From Mesorhizobium hawassense (lineage in GTDB: Bacteria > Pseudomonadota > Alphaproteobacteria > Rhizobiales > Rhizobiaceae), in assembly GCF_003289945.1 (NCBI RefSeq), contig NZ_QMBP01000004.1, positions 427,360 through 491,359 on the forward strand: DNA of 64,000 nt. Direction: 5' to 3'. Within the stretch, counting starts at the first letter, position 1, and each line of letters begins with the position of its first letter. This document shows positions 9,747 to 18,521 of the stretch, piece after piece. The position numbers and the translations under genes are program-made. Under the pieces are notes generated by a model. That model searched no databases and was not told where the DNA came from. It saw only the letters and a program-made list of their open reading frames with translations.

Positions 9747-9806
9747 TCGGGCACCTTCAGGGATGACGCATGGCTTCCTGATTGCCATCCCGCGCGGGGC
9801 AGAACC

Positions 9807-9820
9807 TTGACGTCGGTCAA
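9807..9820. promoter_or_regulatory. FixK/FNR-type operator between usp-mgtA and fixL
   Basis: TTGACGTCGGTCAA is a perfect TTGA-N6-TCAA palindrome. It sits between divergent genes and could serve both, 61 bases from the usp start and 80 bases from the fixL start. Confidence 0.75.
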
Positions 9821-9899
9821 ATCAATGGTCTGTTTGCGAATGCGGGCCCGAGTGCTAAATCATCAACCCCATACCTTCATCTCAGAAGCAGGATGCAAT

Positions 9900-11486
9900 G
9901 TGAGCAAGGGAGAGTCAGCTGCCGCGGACACCATCTCTGGCACGTCGGGCCCGCCCCCGGGACGTGACGAGTTACCGGAGCATGGGCTTCTTGCGCTGAT
10001 GTTCGAGCAGGCACCGGGCTTCATGACATTGCTCAAGGAGCCTGGGCACATATTCGAATTGGCAAATGCGGCTTACAAGCGAATGATCGGCCGGCGGGAA
10101 GTCATTGGCAGATCAGTGCGTGAGGCGCTCCCGGATCTCGCCGGTCAGGGCTTTTTCGAGCTGCTCGACCGGGTGTACGAAACCGGCGAGCCCTATGTCG
10201 GCAGAAGCGTCAAGGTCGTCTATCGCAACACCGAAACAGGCGCTCCTGAGGAGCGCATCCTCGACTTCGTCTATCAGCCCATCCACGCCAGGGACGGCCG
10301 CATTACGGCTATCTTCGTTCAAGGTACGGATGTCAGTGAGCTATCGTTCGCCAACGCCGCCCTCCAGTTGCGCGAAGATCACCTGCGCTCGATCCTGGCG
10401 ACGGTGCCTGACGCCATGGTCGTCATCGATGAACAGGGCTTGATCCAGTCCTTCAGCACGGCCGCCGAAACGTTGTTCGGCTATAAATCCCATGAAGTCA
10501 TCGGTCAGAACGTCAACCTGCTGATGCCGACGCCTTATCGCGAGGAGCACGATGCCTATCTGCAACGATACCTGTCCACCGGGGAGCGTCGCATCATAGG
10601 ACTGGGGCGCACCGTGACGGGTATGCGCAAGGACGGTTCGACCTTCCCGATGGAACTTGCCGTGGGCGAAATGCATCCAGGCACGGGCCGCTTCTTCACC
10701 GGCTTCTGTCGCGACCTGACAGAACGCCACAAGACGGAGGCCAGGATGCAGGAACAGCAGCAGGAACTGCTGCATATGGCGCGCTTCACGGCGCTCGGAG
10801 AGATGGCCTCGACATTGGCGCATGAAATAAACCAGCCGCTGACGGCGATCACGAATTACCTCAAGGGAAGCCGGCGTCTCTTGGAAAGAAGTAATGATCA
10901 GCACGCCGCTCTGTTGCGGGATGCGGTCGAAAAAGCAGCGGAGCAGGCCCTGCGCGCCGGCGACGTCATTCGTCGCCTCAGGGATTTCGTCGCGCGTGGT
11001 GAAAGTGAGCGTCAGGTCGAACGCCTGCCGTCTCTGATCGAAGACGCCTCCTCGCTTGCGTTGGTGGGCGCCAGGGAAGCGGACGTGCGTGTCACCTACG
11101 AGCTCGATCCGGCGGCCGAGCTTGTCTTGACGGACCGCATCCAGATCGAACAGGTGCTGCTGAACCTGATGAGAAACGCGGTGGAGGCCATGCAGGGGGC
11201 GCCACGCCGCGAGTTGCGGATCATCACTGCTGTCCGGCACGATGGCATGGCGGAAGTCGGCGTGATCGACACCGGGCCGGGCCTGGCGCCGGAGGTATCA
11301 GCCCAGCTTTTCCAGCCTTTCGTCACCACAAAGAAACAGGGCATGGGCGTGGGCCTGTCCATTTGTCGCACTATCGTGGAGTCGCATGGTGGCCATATCT
11401 GGGCTGAGGCAGTGCCCGGCGGAGGCACCGCGTTTCGGTTCACCTTGCGCGCCGTCGATAAGGAAGAGGTTACCCGTGGTCAGTGA
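9900..11486 (+). CDS. fixL: Oxygen-sensing histidine kinase FixL, haem PAS
   Basis: A 528-aa kinase starting at a GTG. It has a first PAS-like domain (about 35-150), a second PAS domain (about 155-280) and a kinase core with LAHEINQPL (phospho-acceptor His308) and the N/G boxes [18 protein letters not shown] and GMGVGLSI. In the second PAS, His217 and Arg237 are exactly 20 residues apart in the contexts EEHDAYL and [10 protein letters not shown]. They match the haem ligand His200 and distal Arg220 of Bradyrhizobium FixL, so haem and O2 binding is strongly expected. No transmembrane helices are seen, so it is a soluble FixL. The stop lies inside fixJ. The start is supported by loss of homology upstream. 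Confidence 0.9.
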   Translation: MSKGESAAADTISGTSGPPPGRDELPEHGLLALMFEQAPGFMTLLKEPGHIFELANAAYKRMIGRREVIGRSVREALPDLAGQGFFELLDRVYETGEPYVGRSVKVVYRNTETGAPEERILDFVYQPIHARDGRITAIFVQGTDVSELSFANAALQLREDHLRSILATVPDAMVVIDEQGLIQSFSTAAETLFGYKSHEVIGQNVNLLMPTPYREEHDAYLQRYLSTGERRIIGLGRTVTGMRKDGSTFPMELAVGEMHPGTGRFFTGFCRDLTERHKTEARMQEQQQELLHMARFTALGEMASTLAHEINQPLTAITNYLKGSRRLLERSNDQHAALLRDAVEKAAEQALRAGDVIRRLRDFVARGESERQVERLPSLIEDASSLALVGAREADVRVTYELDPAAELVLTDRIQIEQVLLNLMRNAVEAMQGAPRRELRIITAVRHDGMAEVGVIDTGPGLAPEVSAQLFQPFVTTKKQGMGVGLSICRTIVESHGGHIWAEAVPGGGTAFRFTLRAVDKEEVTRGQ

Positions 11487-12087
11487 TATCGTGCATGTGG
11501 TCGACGACGATATCGATGTGCGCAAGTCGCTGGGTTTTCTCCTCGCGACAGCCGACTTTGCCGTACGCCTTCATGAATCCGCGAGCGCATTCCTGGCAAC
11601 GGAACCGAAGGAGATCGCGGGTTGCATCGTCACCGACGTGCGCATGCCCGGCATTGACGGCATAGAGTTCCTTCGGCAATTGAGGGCACGCGGCCATACC
11701 GTTCCGGTTATAGTCATGACGGGGCACGCCGATGTCGCCCTCGCTGTCCAGGCGATGAAGGAGGGGGCTGCCGACTTCATCGAGAAACCGTTCGACGACG
11801 AGGTGCTGATCGAGGCGATCCGATCGGCCGTGGACAATAGCAATCACGCCGTCGCTACGCATCCGCAATCAGCTGAGATCCGCGCGAATCTTTCCAAGCT
11901 CTCCGATCGCGAGCGTCAGGTGCTCAACGGACTTGTCTCCGGATTGCCCAACAAGACGATCGCCTATGATCTCGGCATCAGTCCGCGCACCGTTGAAATC
12001 CATCGCGCGAACGTTATGAGCAAGATGGGTGCCGGCAGCCTGTCGCATCTGGTGCGCATGGCTTTGATAGCCGACCCCAAGACTTAG
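11476..12087 (+). CDS. fixJ: Response regulator FixJ
   Basis: A 203-aa regulator starting at GTG 11476 and overlapping fixL by 11 bases. The receiver domain has HVVDDDIDV, phospho-acceptor Asp54 in [11 protein letters not shown], Thr in VIVMTGHAD and Lys in FIEKPFDD. The C-terminal LuxR-type HTH is LSDREREVL-like ([21 protein letters not shown]) with the FixJ ending. FixJ usually activates fixK when oxygen is low. No fixK gene is in this window, but many FixK-type boxes are, so the target regulator probably lies elsewhere. The 3' end overlaps the convergent 12084-12347 gene. Confidence 0.92.
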   Translation: MVSDIVHVVDDDIDVRKSLGFLLATADFAVRLHESASAFLATEPKEIAGCIVTDVRMPGIDGIEFLRQLRARGHTVPVIVMTGHADVALAVQAMKEGAADFIEKPFDDEVLIEAIRSAVDNSNHAVATHPQSAEIRANLSKLSDRERQVLNGLVSGLPNKTIAYDLGISPRTVEIHRANVMSKMGAGSLSHLVRMALIADPKT

Positions 12088-12347
12088 TGGGAATTCCGCA
12101 CCGGATCCCAATCGCCTTTCTCGGGATCCCATGGGCGCCAGTGGGTGGGATGGACTTCGACACGTGCCCCGGTCGCGGCATTTTTCCAACCCATCGACTC
12201 TTTCCTGCAAGGAAATACGAGCACGTGCACACCGTCTTGATCAAAGACAGCCAGTTGAAGGCTTGGGCCAAATGGCGCGCTCGCGATGGGATTCCACATC
12301 GGATCATCTTGATGCAAGGAATTGTTCGACGCTTTGATTTTGATCAT
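12084..12347 (-). CDS. Conserved rhizobial hypothetical protein
   Basis: An 87-aa protein starting MIKIKASNNS. The core is WNPIASAPFGPSLQLAVFD followed by a VHVLVFPCR segment and the ending PTHWRPWDPEK, a pattern I associate with short uncharacterised proteins common in rhizobia. Trp-rich and soluble, with no signal peptide. A shorter start (MWNPIAS, position 12299) is possible. It converges on fixJ with a few bases of overlap. Function unknown. Confidence 0.6.
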   Translation of the reverse strand: MIKIKASNNSLHQDDPMWNPIASAPFGPSLQLAVFDQDGVHVLVFPCRKESMGWKNAATGARVEVHPTHWRPWDPEKGDWDPVRNSH

Positions 12348-12409
12348 TTCTCGACCGGCGCCACTTTCTGTCGCGCTCCGGCTTCGCGGTCCACTGGGCC
12401 TTTGATTGA

Positions 12410-12712
12410 TCATCTTGCCGTGCTCCCACCGTCGATCAGGTGATAGCTGCCGGTTAGGAAGCCCGCCTGATTTGATAAAAGCGCGTGTTTGCTCGCCACA
12501 AAGGCGCAAGCGTTCGGCCTTCCGACCGAACCCAGTATGGACGACATGCTCCCGAGCTTAGACGCGATCCGCCCAGCGGTATCCACCGCTGAGGAATGGT
12601 CGGTATCCGCGACGACGACATGCGTTCCACGGGTGGCCAGCTCAAGGGCAATGGCCGCGCCGATTCCCGATCCAGCCCCGGTGGCGATCGCCGTTTTGCC
12701 CTTGAAATCCAT
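12410..12712 (-). pseudogene. Internally deleted short-chain dehydrogenase remnant
   Basis: The 100-aa frame keeps the SDR N terminus (MDFKGKTAIATGAGSGIGAA, the TGxxxGIG cofactor motif). It then jumps to the middle of an SDR (MSSILGSVGRPNACAFVASKH) and again to the last residues (LTGSYHLIDGGSTAR). Normal SDRs are about 250 aa, so about 150 residues have been lost in at least two in-frame deletions. The catalytic YxxxK appears as FVASK, with Tyr replaced by Phe. The frame is open but the product cannot be a working dehydrogenase. Confidence 0.85.
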
Positions 12713-12765
12713 GGTCGTAGCTCCGTTGATAAGTAGCCAACTAGCGATCGCCGAAGCGCGTCGCC

Positions 12766-12779
12766 TTGACTGCCGTCAA
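12766..12779. promoter_or_regulatory. FixK/FNR-type operator upstream of hsp20
   Basis: TTGACTGCCGTCAA matches TTGA-N6-TCAA. It is 54 bases before the SDR remnant on the minus strand and about 320 bases before hsp20 on the plus strand. The rest of the 12713-13097 gap shows nothing I recognise. Confidence 0.6.
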
Positions 12780-13097
12780 ATCCAGATCGTTTCGTATGCC
12801 GCGCAGGATCATCTCCGTTTGGCCAAATTCGACTCTTCCTCGGTTGTTTGACTCGGATCAAAGATCGCAACTCGTAGCGGTGCTTGGATGCGGGCCTCGA
12901 CAGGTCAGTCAGGATGGGCCATGCGGGCGCGACGATCCGCGCCAAACGCGGAGAATCGCGAAGTGGTGGACCAGCTGGCAGGACGCCTGCCGAGCGGGTC
13001 CGCTGGCCTCGGCTCTAACACCTTGTGGCAATCCTGGTGGGAAGAGCAGAGGCAGCGGCACCTGCCTATCAAACTGTTCAATCTTATGGAGAGAACC

Positions 13098-13640
13098 ATG
13101 GCTGAAGCCGCCACCAAACTGCCTGTGAAAACCGAAAAAGCCACGCCTGCCTCGCCAAGATCGGATAATTGGACGACGCCGTTCGAGAGCTTGCGTCGCG
13201 AGGTCGACCGGCTTTTCGATGACTTCCATCCCTTCGATTTCCGGCTGCCGTCTTCTCGTTCGCTTTTCGGGCGCGAACTGCCTGCGTTGCGCAGTGCCGG
13301 CTGGCCGGTAGCGCCGGCAATCGACCTCGTTGAAAAGCCCGACGGGTTCGAGATCACCGCCGAACTGCCGGGCATCGACGAGAAGAACGTCGATATCAAG
13401 CTCGCCAACAACGTCCTTACGATCAAGGGCGAGAAGAACGAGGAGAAAGAGGAGAAAGACAAGGACTATTACCTCTCGGAGCGCCGCTACGGTTCTTTCC
13501 AGCGGTCGTTCCAATTGCCTGATGGGGTCGATGCCAACAAGATCGACGCCAGCTTCGCCAAGGGCGTGCTGACTGTGAAGATGCCCAAGACGGCGGAGGC
13601 GCAGAAGGCCGAGAAGAAGATCAGCGTGAAAGCCGCCTGA
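13098..13640 (+). CDS. Small heat-shock protein Hsp20
   Basis: A 180-aa alpha-crystallin family chaperone. The N-terminal arm includes FESLRREVDRLFDDF. The alpha-crystallin domain (about 70-165) contains ITAELPGIDEKNVDIKL, the YYLSERRYGSFQRSFQLP segment and the A-x-x-x-G-V-L-T-V motif (ASFAKGVLTVKMPK). A Lys/Glu-rich insertion (EKNEEKEEKDKDY) is typical of the class A/Ibp-like bacterial type. The ATG at 13098 follows TGGAGAG. Long in-frame extension upstream to 12888 is not supported. It likely holds unfolded proteins under stress. A hairpin terminator follows. Confidence 0.92.
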   Translation: MAEAATKLPVKTEKATPASPRSDNWTTPFESLRREVDRLFDDFHPFDFRLPSSRSLFGRELPALRSAGWPVAPAIDLVEKPDGFEITAELPGIDEKNVDIKLANNVLTIKGEKNEEKEEKDKDYYLSERRYGSFQRSFQLPDGVDANKIDASFAKGVLTVKMPKTAEAQKAEKKISVKAA

Positions 13641-13651
13641 TGGCGCCTACA

Positions 13652-13689
13652 AGTGCCAGTGCCCCGGCAGGTGTACTGGCACTGCTTTT
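13652..13689 (+). terminator. Rho-independent-like terminator after hsp20
   Basis: A 9-bp stem (AGTGCCAGT paired with ACTGGCACT) with a 14-base loop, followed by GCTTTT, begins 11 bases after the hsp20 stop. Confidence 0.7.
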
Positions 13690-13709
13690 CCAGCCTGGTT
13701 GTAGTCGAC

Positions 13710-13901
13710 TTACCCGGGCTGATCGTCCGGCTTGGAGGGAGCATTCTCCCTTTCCGTGTCTGCCTGCTGTTCCGCGATTTCAAGCTTGTGCTTCTCTCGC
13801 GCAAGCAAGCCTTCAATGACCCGCCGCTTCTCCGGGTCATTCTCCCGGGCGAGCAAATCTTCGAAATGGGCGATGTTGGCCCGTGCAATGAACCGGTCCA
13901 C
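13710..13901 (-). CDS. Small helical hypothetical protein
   Basis: A 63-aa protein starting MDRFIARANIAHFEDLL, then LARENDPEKRRVIEGLLAREK and an acidic, polar tail. It is all-helical and charged, of a type often seen in rhizobia near stress genes. Function unknown. It converges on hsp20 and is divergent from hemA. The 210 bases between it and hemA hold an FNR-type box but no other gene. Confidence 0.6.
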   Translation of the reverse strand: MDRFIARANIAHFEDLLARENDPEKRRVIEGLLAREKHKLEIAEQQADTERENAPSKPDDQPG

Positions 13902-14028
13902 GACACTTCCCTCAAATGCCGACGAAACGCTCTGATGTTACAATGGACATGGCCGCCATCCTACCCCAGTTCGTTCACATTCTACCGCGCTCTCAGACTC
14001 AGGCGCCAGGCAAGACTTGTTCAAGAAT

Positions 14029-14042
14029 TTGACCTAGCTCAA
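14029..14042. promoter_or_regulatory. FixK/FNR-type operator upstream of hemA
   Basis: TTGACCTAGCTCAA matches TTGA-N6-TCAA and sits 71 bases before the hemA ATG, so it can place haem synthesis under oxygen control. Confidence 0.72.
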
Positions 14043-14113
14043 TGTGAGAGCCGCGCTTTGAAGGCAAAAGCAATCGAAGAACCTCCCCGCGGCCAGGACA
14101 GGAAACTTCGGAC

Positions 14114-15391
14114 ATGAACTACCAGCGGTTCTTCGAGGATGCGATCGACCAGCTCCACGCCGAGCGTCGCTACCGCGTTTTCGCCGACCTCGAGCGCATC
14201 GTGGGCAAGTTCCCGCGCGCCATCTGGCGTTCCAACGGCCGCGCCCAGGAAATCACCGTCTGGTGCTCCAACGACTATCTCGGCATGGGCCAGAACCCGG
14301 ATGTGATTGCTGCCTTCCAGAGCGCCGCCGGCAGGATGGGTTCGGGCGCCGGCGGCACCCGCAACATTTCCGGCACGTCCAACCCGCTGGTCGAGCTCGA
14401 GCATGAGCTCGCCGACCTGCACGACAAGGAAGCAGCACTCGTCTTCACTTCCGGCTTCGTCTCCAACGAAGCCTCGATCTCGACCATTGCCCGGCTTCTG
14501 CCCAACTGCCTGATCATCTCGGACGAGCTGAACCATGCCTCGATGATCGAGGGCGTGCGCCGCTCGGGCGCCGAAAAGAAGATCTTCCGCCACAACGACG
14601 TCGCGCATCTGGAAAGCCTCTTGCAGGCGGCCGGACGCGAGCGCGCCAAGCTGATCGTCTTCGAAAGCGTCTATTCGATGGACGGCGACATCGCGCCGAT
14701 CAGGCAGATCGTCGAGCTCGCCGAGCGCTACAACGCCATGACCTATATCGACGAGGTCCATGCCGTCGGCATGTACGGCCCGCGCGGCGGCGGCATCACC
14801 GAACGCGAGGGCCTTGCCGACCGCATCGACATCATCGAAGGCACCCTCGCCAAGGCCTTCGGCACGCTGGGCGGCTACATCACCGGCACCAGCGCCGTCA
14901 TCGACGCGGTGCGCTCCTATGCGCCGGGCTTCATCTTCACCACCGCGCTGCCGCCGGCGATCGCGGCCGCCGCCACCACCTCGATCCGGCATCTGAAGCG
15001 CTCGCAGGCCGAGCGTGACGCGCAGCAGAGCCAGGCCGCCCGCACCAAGCAGGTGCTTGCCGCGGCCGGGCTGCCGGTTATGGAATCGGCCACCCATATC
15101 GTGCCGGTCTTGGTCGGCGACCCCGAGCTTTGCAAGATGGCCAGCGACCGCCTGCTCGGCGTGCACGGCATCTACATCCAGCCGATCAACTATCCGACCG
15201 TGCCGCGCGGCACCGAGCGGCTGCGCATCACGCCGACGCCCTTCCACTCGGACGCGCTGATCGCCGAATTGCAGGACGCGCTGGTCGAGACCTGGGATGC
15301 GCTGGGCATCCCCTATGGCGCCGCCGGCCAGCCCGCTATCGTGAAAACCGATCGGATCATCCCACTCATCGTGAACAACGCGGGCGGCTGA
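14114..15391 (+). CDS. hemA: 5-aminolevulinate synthase
   Basis: A 425-aa PLP enzyme that joins glycine and succinyl-CoA to form 5-aminolevulinate, the first step of haem synthesis by the C4 pathway used in alphaproteobacteria. Markers are CSNDYLGM near the N terminus, [13 protein letters not shown], the VHAVGMYG loop and the PLP lysine in [11 protein letters not shown]. Full length for the family. The upstream FixK-type box implies induction at low oxygen, when haem is needed for FixL and high-affinity oxidases. Its codon use looks more strongly GC-rich than its neighbours, as for a highly expressed core gene. Confidence 0.97.
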   Translation: MNYQRFFEDAIDQLHAERRYRVFADLERIVGKFPRAIWRSNGRAQEITVWCSNDYLGMGQNPDVIAAFQSAAGRMGSGAGGTRNISGTSNPLVELEHELADLHDKEAALVFTSGFVSNEASISTIARLLPNCLIISDELNHASMIEGVRRSGAEKKIFRHNDVAHLESLLQAAGRERAKLIVFESVYSMDGDIAPIRQIVELAERYNAMTYIDEVHAVGMYGPRGGGITEREGLADRIDIIEGTLAKAFGTLGGYITGTSAVIDAVRSYAPGFIFTTALPPAIAAAATTSIRHLKRSQAERDAQQSQAARTKQVLAAAGLPVMESATHIVPVLVGDPELCKMASDRLLGVHGIYIQPINYPTVPRGTERLRITPTPFHSDALIAELQDALVETWDALGIPYGAAGQPAIVKTDRIIPLIVNNAGG

Positions 15392-15407
15392 ATCCCGGGC
15401 GTGAAAC

Positions 15408-15421
15408 TTGATCCGGCGCAA
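15408..15421. promoter_or_regulatory. FixK-like operator, one degenerate half-site
   Basis: TTGATCCGGCGCAA fits the looser Bradyrhizobium FixK2 pattern TTG(A/C)-N6-(T/G)CAA. It lies 46 bases before the DUF2267 gene. Confidence 0.45.
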
Positions 15422-15466
15422 TGGGCCGGTTCGGCCCAAGTGAAAGCGAATTGAAGGATAACCAAG

Positions 15467-15895
15467 ATGACCCATTCAGTTTCGCACTCCTCCATTACCC
15501 ACTCCGCCGAGCAGGCGCAGCAATGGGTGAACGAACTCGCAAAAGATTTGGACTGGAATGAGCAGAGCGCGTTTCGGCTGTTGAAGTCGGTCCTCCATGC
15601 CTTGCGCGATTGGCTCTCGCCCGAGGAAATGGCCGACCTGTCGGCTCAGTTGCCAACGCTGATCAGAGGCATCTACTTCGAAGGGTGGAACGCAAGCCAA
15701 CTGGTATGCGAGCGCAAGAAGCGCGACTTCGTGATCTGCGTCAGGAAAAACTTCGGCTACGAGCCGGAGATCGATGTCGACAAAGCAATCAGCGCGGTGT
15801 TCAAGCTCCTCGACCGCCACATTTCCCACGGCGAGATCGTCCAGGTCCGCAATTCCATGAAGAAGTCGCTCCGCGAACTCTGGCCGGAGGGATGA
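15467..15895 (+). CDS. DUF2267 protein
   Basis: A 142-aa soluble protein with the DUF2267 (PF10025) pattern: AQQWVNELAKDLDW, AFRLLKSVLHALRDWLSPEEMADLSAQLP, IRGIYFEGW and a C-terminal GEIVQVRNSMKKSLRELWP. This family is often found beside phosphoribosyltransferases and universal stress proteins, as here. Biochemical function unknown. The stop is 3 bases before the next start, so they are co-translated. Confidence 0.88.
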   Translation: MTHSVSHSSITHSAEQAQQWVNELAKDLDWNEQSAFRLLKSVLHALRDWLSPEEMADLSAQLPTLIRGIYFEGWNASQLVCERKKRDFVICVRKNFGYEPEIDVDKAISAVFKLLDRHISHGEIVQVRNSMKKSLRELWPEG

Positions 15896-15898
15896 CCG

Positions 15899-16609
15899 AT
15901 GTTTCGTGATCGCCAAGAGGCGGGACAAAAGCTCGGAGCATCGCTGGAGCTGATTCAGCTGAAAGATCCGATCGTCCTTGCCCTGCCACGTGGTGGCGTT
16001 CCCGTCGCTGCCGAGGTGGCGAAGGCCCTCAAGGCGCCGCTGGATCTGGCGATCGTTCGAAAAGTGGGAGCACCGGGAAATCCGGAACTGGCAGTGGCCG
16101 CTATCGTGGACGGCGACCCACCGGATGTCGTTCTCAACCGGGAGATCGTGGAAGCCTACGCTCTCGATGACAGCGCCCTTCGTGTTCTGATCGCTCAGGA
16201 ACGCCCCGAATTGGAGCGGCGCCGAGCCGCTTATCGTGGGAAAGACCTACCATTGTCAGTCGCCGGCAAAACCGTTGTCATCGTCGACGATGGGGCAGCG
16301 ACGGGAACGACGATGAAGGTCGCCATTCGCGCGTTGAAGCGCCGTTCGCCGCGAAAGATCATTGTCGCTTTGCCCGTGGCGCCTCCTGAGGTCGTCGATG
16401 AACTTGCGCAGGAAGCGGATCTGACGATCTGCCTCGTTCAGCCTGCCCGTTTTCGTGCGCTCAGCTATTACTATGGCACCTTCCCGCAGCTTTCCGACAG
16501 CGAGGTTCTCGACGTGCTAGCCTTGGCTCGCCCAAACCGCCGCAATGCCGAGGAAAGAAGACGCTCGGGTGCCCGCACCGCCGATAAATCGCGTGAAGCC
16601 GGCACATAG
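15899..16609 (+). CDS. Phosphoribosyltransferase-domain protein
   Basis: A 236-aa type I PRTase-like protein. It contains LALPRGGVPVAAEVAKAL near the N terminus and the PRPP-binding motif VVIVDDGAATGTTMK at about residues 125-139. It belongs to the group of putative PRTases linked to stress loci whose substrate is not known. A GGAGGGA ribosome-binding site lies just before its start. It is cotranscribed with the DUF2267 gene and probably with the flavin-binding PPOX gene that follows 11 bases on. Confidence 0.87.
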   Translation: MFRDRQEAGQKLGASLELIQLKDPIVLALPRGGVPVAAEVAKALKAPLDLAIVRKVGAPGNPELAVAAIVDGDPPDVVLNREIVEAYALDDSALRVLIAQERPELERRRAAYRGKDLPLSVAGKTVVIVDDGAATGTTMKVAIRALKRRSPRKIIVALPVAPPEVVDELAQEADLTICLVQPARFRALSYYYGTFPQLSDSEVLDVLALARPNRRNAEERRRSGARTADKSREAGT

Positions 16610-16620
16610 GAATTTCGGCG

Positions 16621-17070
16621 ATGCAAATCCGTACCCTTTCCGCGCTCGAATGCACGAAACTGCTGACAGCCAATCGCGTCGGCCGCCTGGGCTGCGCGAA
16701 GGATGGACAGCCCTATGTCGTGCCAATCTATTATACCTATGCAGACAATCGCCTTTATGCATTTTCAATGCTGGGGAAGAAAATCGACTGGATGCGCATC
16801 AATCCGCTTGTATCGGTTCAGGTCGACCGACACGGCAGTGCCCAAGGTTGGAAAAGCGTCGTCGTCAGCGGGCGTTATGAGGAATATCCCGATCGGATCG
16901 GGCACAAGGCGCAGCTCGAACACGCATGGTCGTTGCTCAGCAAGCACGCCGACTGGTGGGAGCCAGGCGCACTCAAGCCGATCGCCTCCTCAGACGCGGA
17001 GCATCTTCCCCATGTGTTCTTCAGCATCTTCATCGTGGAGGTTTCGGGCCGCGAGGCGTCGGAGAGCTAA
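16621..17070 (+). CDS. Pyridoxamine 5'-phosphate oxidase-family protein
   Basis: A 149-aa split-barrel flavin-binding protein of the PPOX-like group. It opens with RTLSALECTKLLTANRVGRLGCAKDGQPYVVPIYY, a pattern typical of putative FMN- or haem-binding members (Pyridox_ox_2). It lacks the extra residues of true PdxH, so it is unlikely to make PLP. Spacing (11 bases) puts it in the DUF2267/PRTase operon. Its role may be redox or FMN handling under stress, which is inference. Confidence 0.82.
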   Translation: MQIRTLSALECTKLLTANRVGRLGCAKDGQPYVVPIYYTYADNRLYAFSMLGKKIDWMRINPLVSVQVDRHGSAQGWKSVVVSGRYEEYPDRIGHKAQLEHAWSLLSKHADWWEPGALKPIASSDAEHLPHVFFSIFIVEVSGREASES

Positions 17071-17161
17071 CCCGACAGTTGCCAGCCCGAGCGGTAGCTG
17101 TGGCAAGCCAGCCCCCAGTGGAAGGGGCGGGCTGCAAATGCAGCCGGGTTGAGGCCTGTTC

Positions 17162-18406
17162 ATGGATTGGCTCATCGTCCAACTTGGCGTCGGCTTGGCT
17201 ATAGGCTTGCTCGTTGGACTGGAGCGCGGTTGGAGAGAGCGCGACGCGCCCGACCGGAGCCGAACAGCAGGCATTCGGACATTCGGTATCGCCGGGCTTC
17301 TTGGCGGCGTGGTCGCGGCATTGGCCGAAGCAGTCAACGCGATGTCGGTGTTGGTCGCCGGCTTCCTTGCTTTCGCTGGCATCTTCGCATGGTTCAAGGC
17401 CCGCGAAGCCGCTCATGATGAGGATTTCAGCGTTACGACCGTCATTGCGGGGCTGGCTGTGTTTGCCCTTGGCGCACTCTGCGTGGCCGGTGATTTTCGC
17501 GTCGCGGCCGCTGGCGGCGCGGCACTGGCGGCACTCCTTGCAAGTCGCGAAATCCTGCATGGGCTCTTGAAGCGTCTGACCTGGATCGAGCTGCGCTCCG
17601 CATTGGTCCTGGCGGTGATGACGGCCGTAATCCTGCCCCTGCTGCCAAATCGTACGCTGGACCCCTGGGGCGGTTTCAACCCATGGGAAATCTGGCTTCT
17701 GACAGTGCTGATGGCCTCGATTTCGTTCGCCGGCTATGTCGTGGTTCGTGCCTTGGGCAATACGCGCGGCTTGCTTGTCAGCGCGCTTGCTGGCGCCGTC
17801 GTTTCGTCCACTGCCGTTACTCTATCATTGGCTCGCACGGCCAATGCAGCAAAAAATCCCATCTCTTTCGCGGGTGCCGCGGCGCTGGCAGCGATGGTTT
17901 CGATCTTGCGTGTTTGCTTCGTCACTGCGGTGCTCCTGCCGAGTGTAGCCGTATCCATCGCCGCACCCGCGCTTGCTGCTGCGTTGGCGTTTTGTGCCTG
18001 CGGAACGTTCGCCTTGGCATTTCGCGACGAGAAGACCGATAGCCCCGGCGCGGCGCGTAATCCATTCGAACTGGTTCCCCTGCTGATGTTTGCGTTGCTG
18101 TTTGGAATCGCCTCGACGGCAAGCGCCGCGTTGGCCCTCCAATTCAAGGAGCAAGGCCTGCTGGCGAGTTCCGCTATTGCGGGCGCATTCGATGTCGATG
18201 CCTCCGTGCTCAGCGCCATACGACTGGCCAAGCAGTCGATCCCGATCGAAGTGGTGGGCCATGCGGTCCTGACGGCGCTGATGGCCAACGCAATCGGGCG
18301 CCTGTCCCTGGCGATTGTCGCAGGGCCGGCGAAATTCTGGCTGCCCCTTGCCGGCATGACGTTCACCGCCACGGCTGCGGGCTATGGCGTCGCGCGCTTC
18401 TTCTAG
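17162..18406 (+). CDS. MgtC/SapB-type DUF4010 membrane protein
   Basis: A 414-aa protein with about 11-12 transmembrane segments. The N-terminal MgtC-like part has GLAIGLLVGLERGWRERDAP and the RTFGIAGLLGG motif; the rest is DUF4010. MgtC proteins affect Mg2+ homeostasis and virulence or acid survival, but the DUF4010 form is uncharacterised. The 91-base gap after the PPOX gene holds no obvious promoter. The window also has an Mg-type P-ATPase and an Nramp-related transporter, which hints at a metal theme. Confidence 0.85.
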   Translation: MDWLIVQLGVGLAIGLLVGLERGWRERDAPDRSRTAGIRTFGIAGLLGGVVAALAEAVNAMSVLVAGFLAFAGIFAWFKAREAAHDEDFSVTTVIAGLAVFALGALCVAGDFRVAAAGGAALAALLASREILHGLLKRLTWIELRSALVLAVMTAVILPLLPNRTLDPWGGFNPWEIWLLTVLMASISFAGYVVVRALGNTRGLLVSALAGAVVSSTAVTLSLARTANAAKNPISFAGAAALAAMVSILRVCFVTAVLLPSVAVSIAAPALAAALAFCACGTFALAFRDEKTDSPGAARNPFELVPLLMFALLFGIASTASAALALQFKEQGLLASSAIAGAFDVDASVLSAIRLAKQSIPIEVVGHAVLTALMANAIGRLSLAIVAGPAKFWLPLAGMTFTATAAGYGVARFF

Positions 18407-18451
18407 CATCGTGGCGGCCTGATTTTCGGCCGCTGTCGCAAGGGATCGGAT

Positions 18452-18465
18452 TTGACCGGCATCAA
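18452..18465. promoter_or_regulatory. FixK/FNR-type operator of the arc operon
   Basis: TTGACCGGCATCAA matches TTGA-N6-TCAA and is centred about 63 bases before the arcD ATG, a good activator position. Confidence 0.8.
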
Positions 18466-18521
18466 GGCCGGCGGCCTTCTTTCCTGCTGGACTCCTCCCA
18501 GTTCAAATTCGGGAGAGCATC

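Noticed and set aside
9312..9899. Upstream extension of the fixL frame
   Set aside because: It lies over the universal stress gene on the other strand and shows no FixL homology; the GTG at 9900 is the likely start.
12237..12244. TTGATCAA at this site considered as an FNR box
   Set aside because: It lacks the six-base spacer and lies inside a coding region.
14039..15475. A 478-codon minus-strand frame
   Set aside because: Shadow of hemA, which is complete and well conserved.
18464..18478. Small hairpin AAGGCC/GGCCTT before arcD considered as a terminator
   Set aside because: The stem is only six base pairs with a three-base loop, has no T-run, and overlaps the FixK box in the promoter region.
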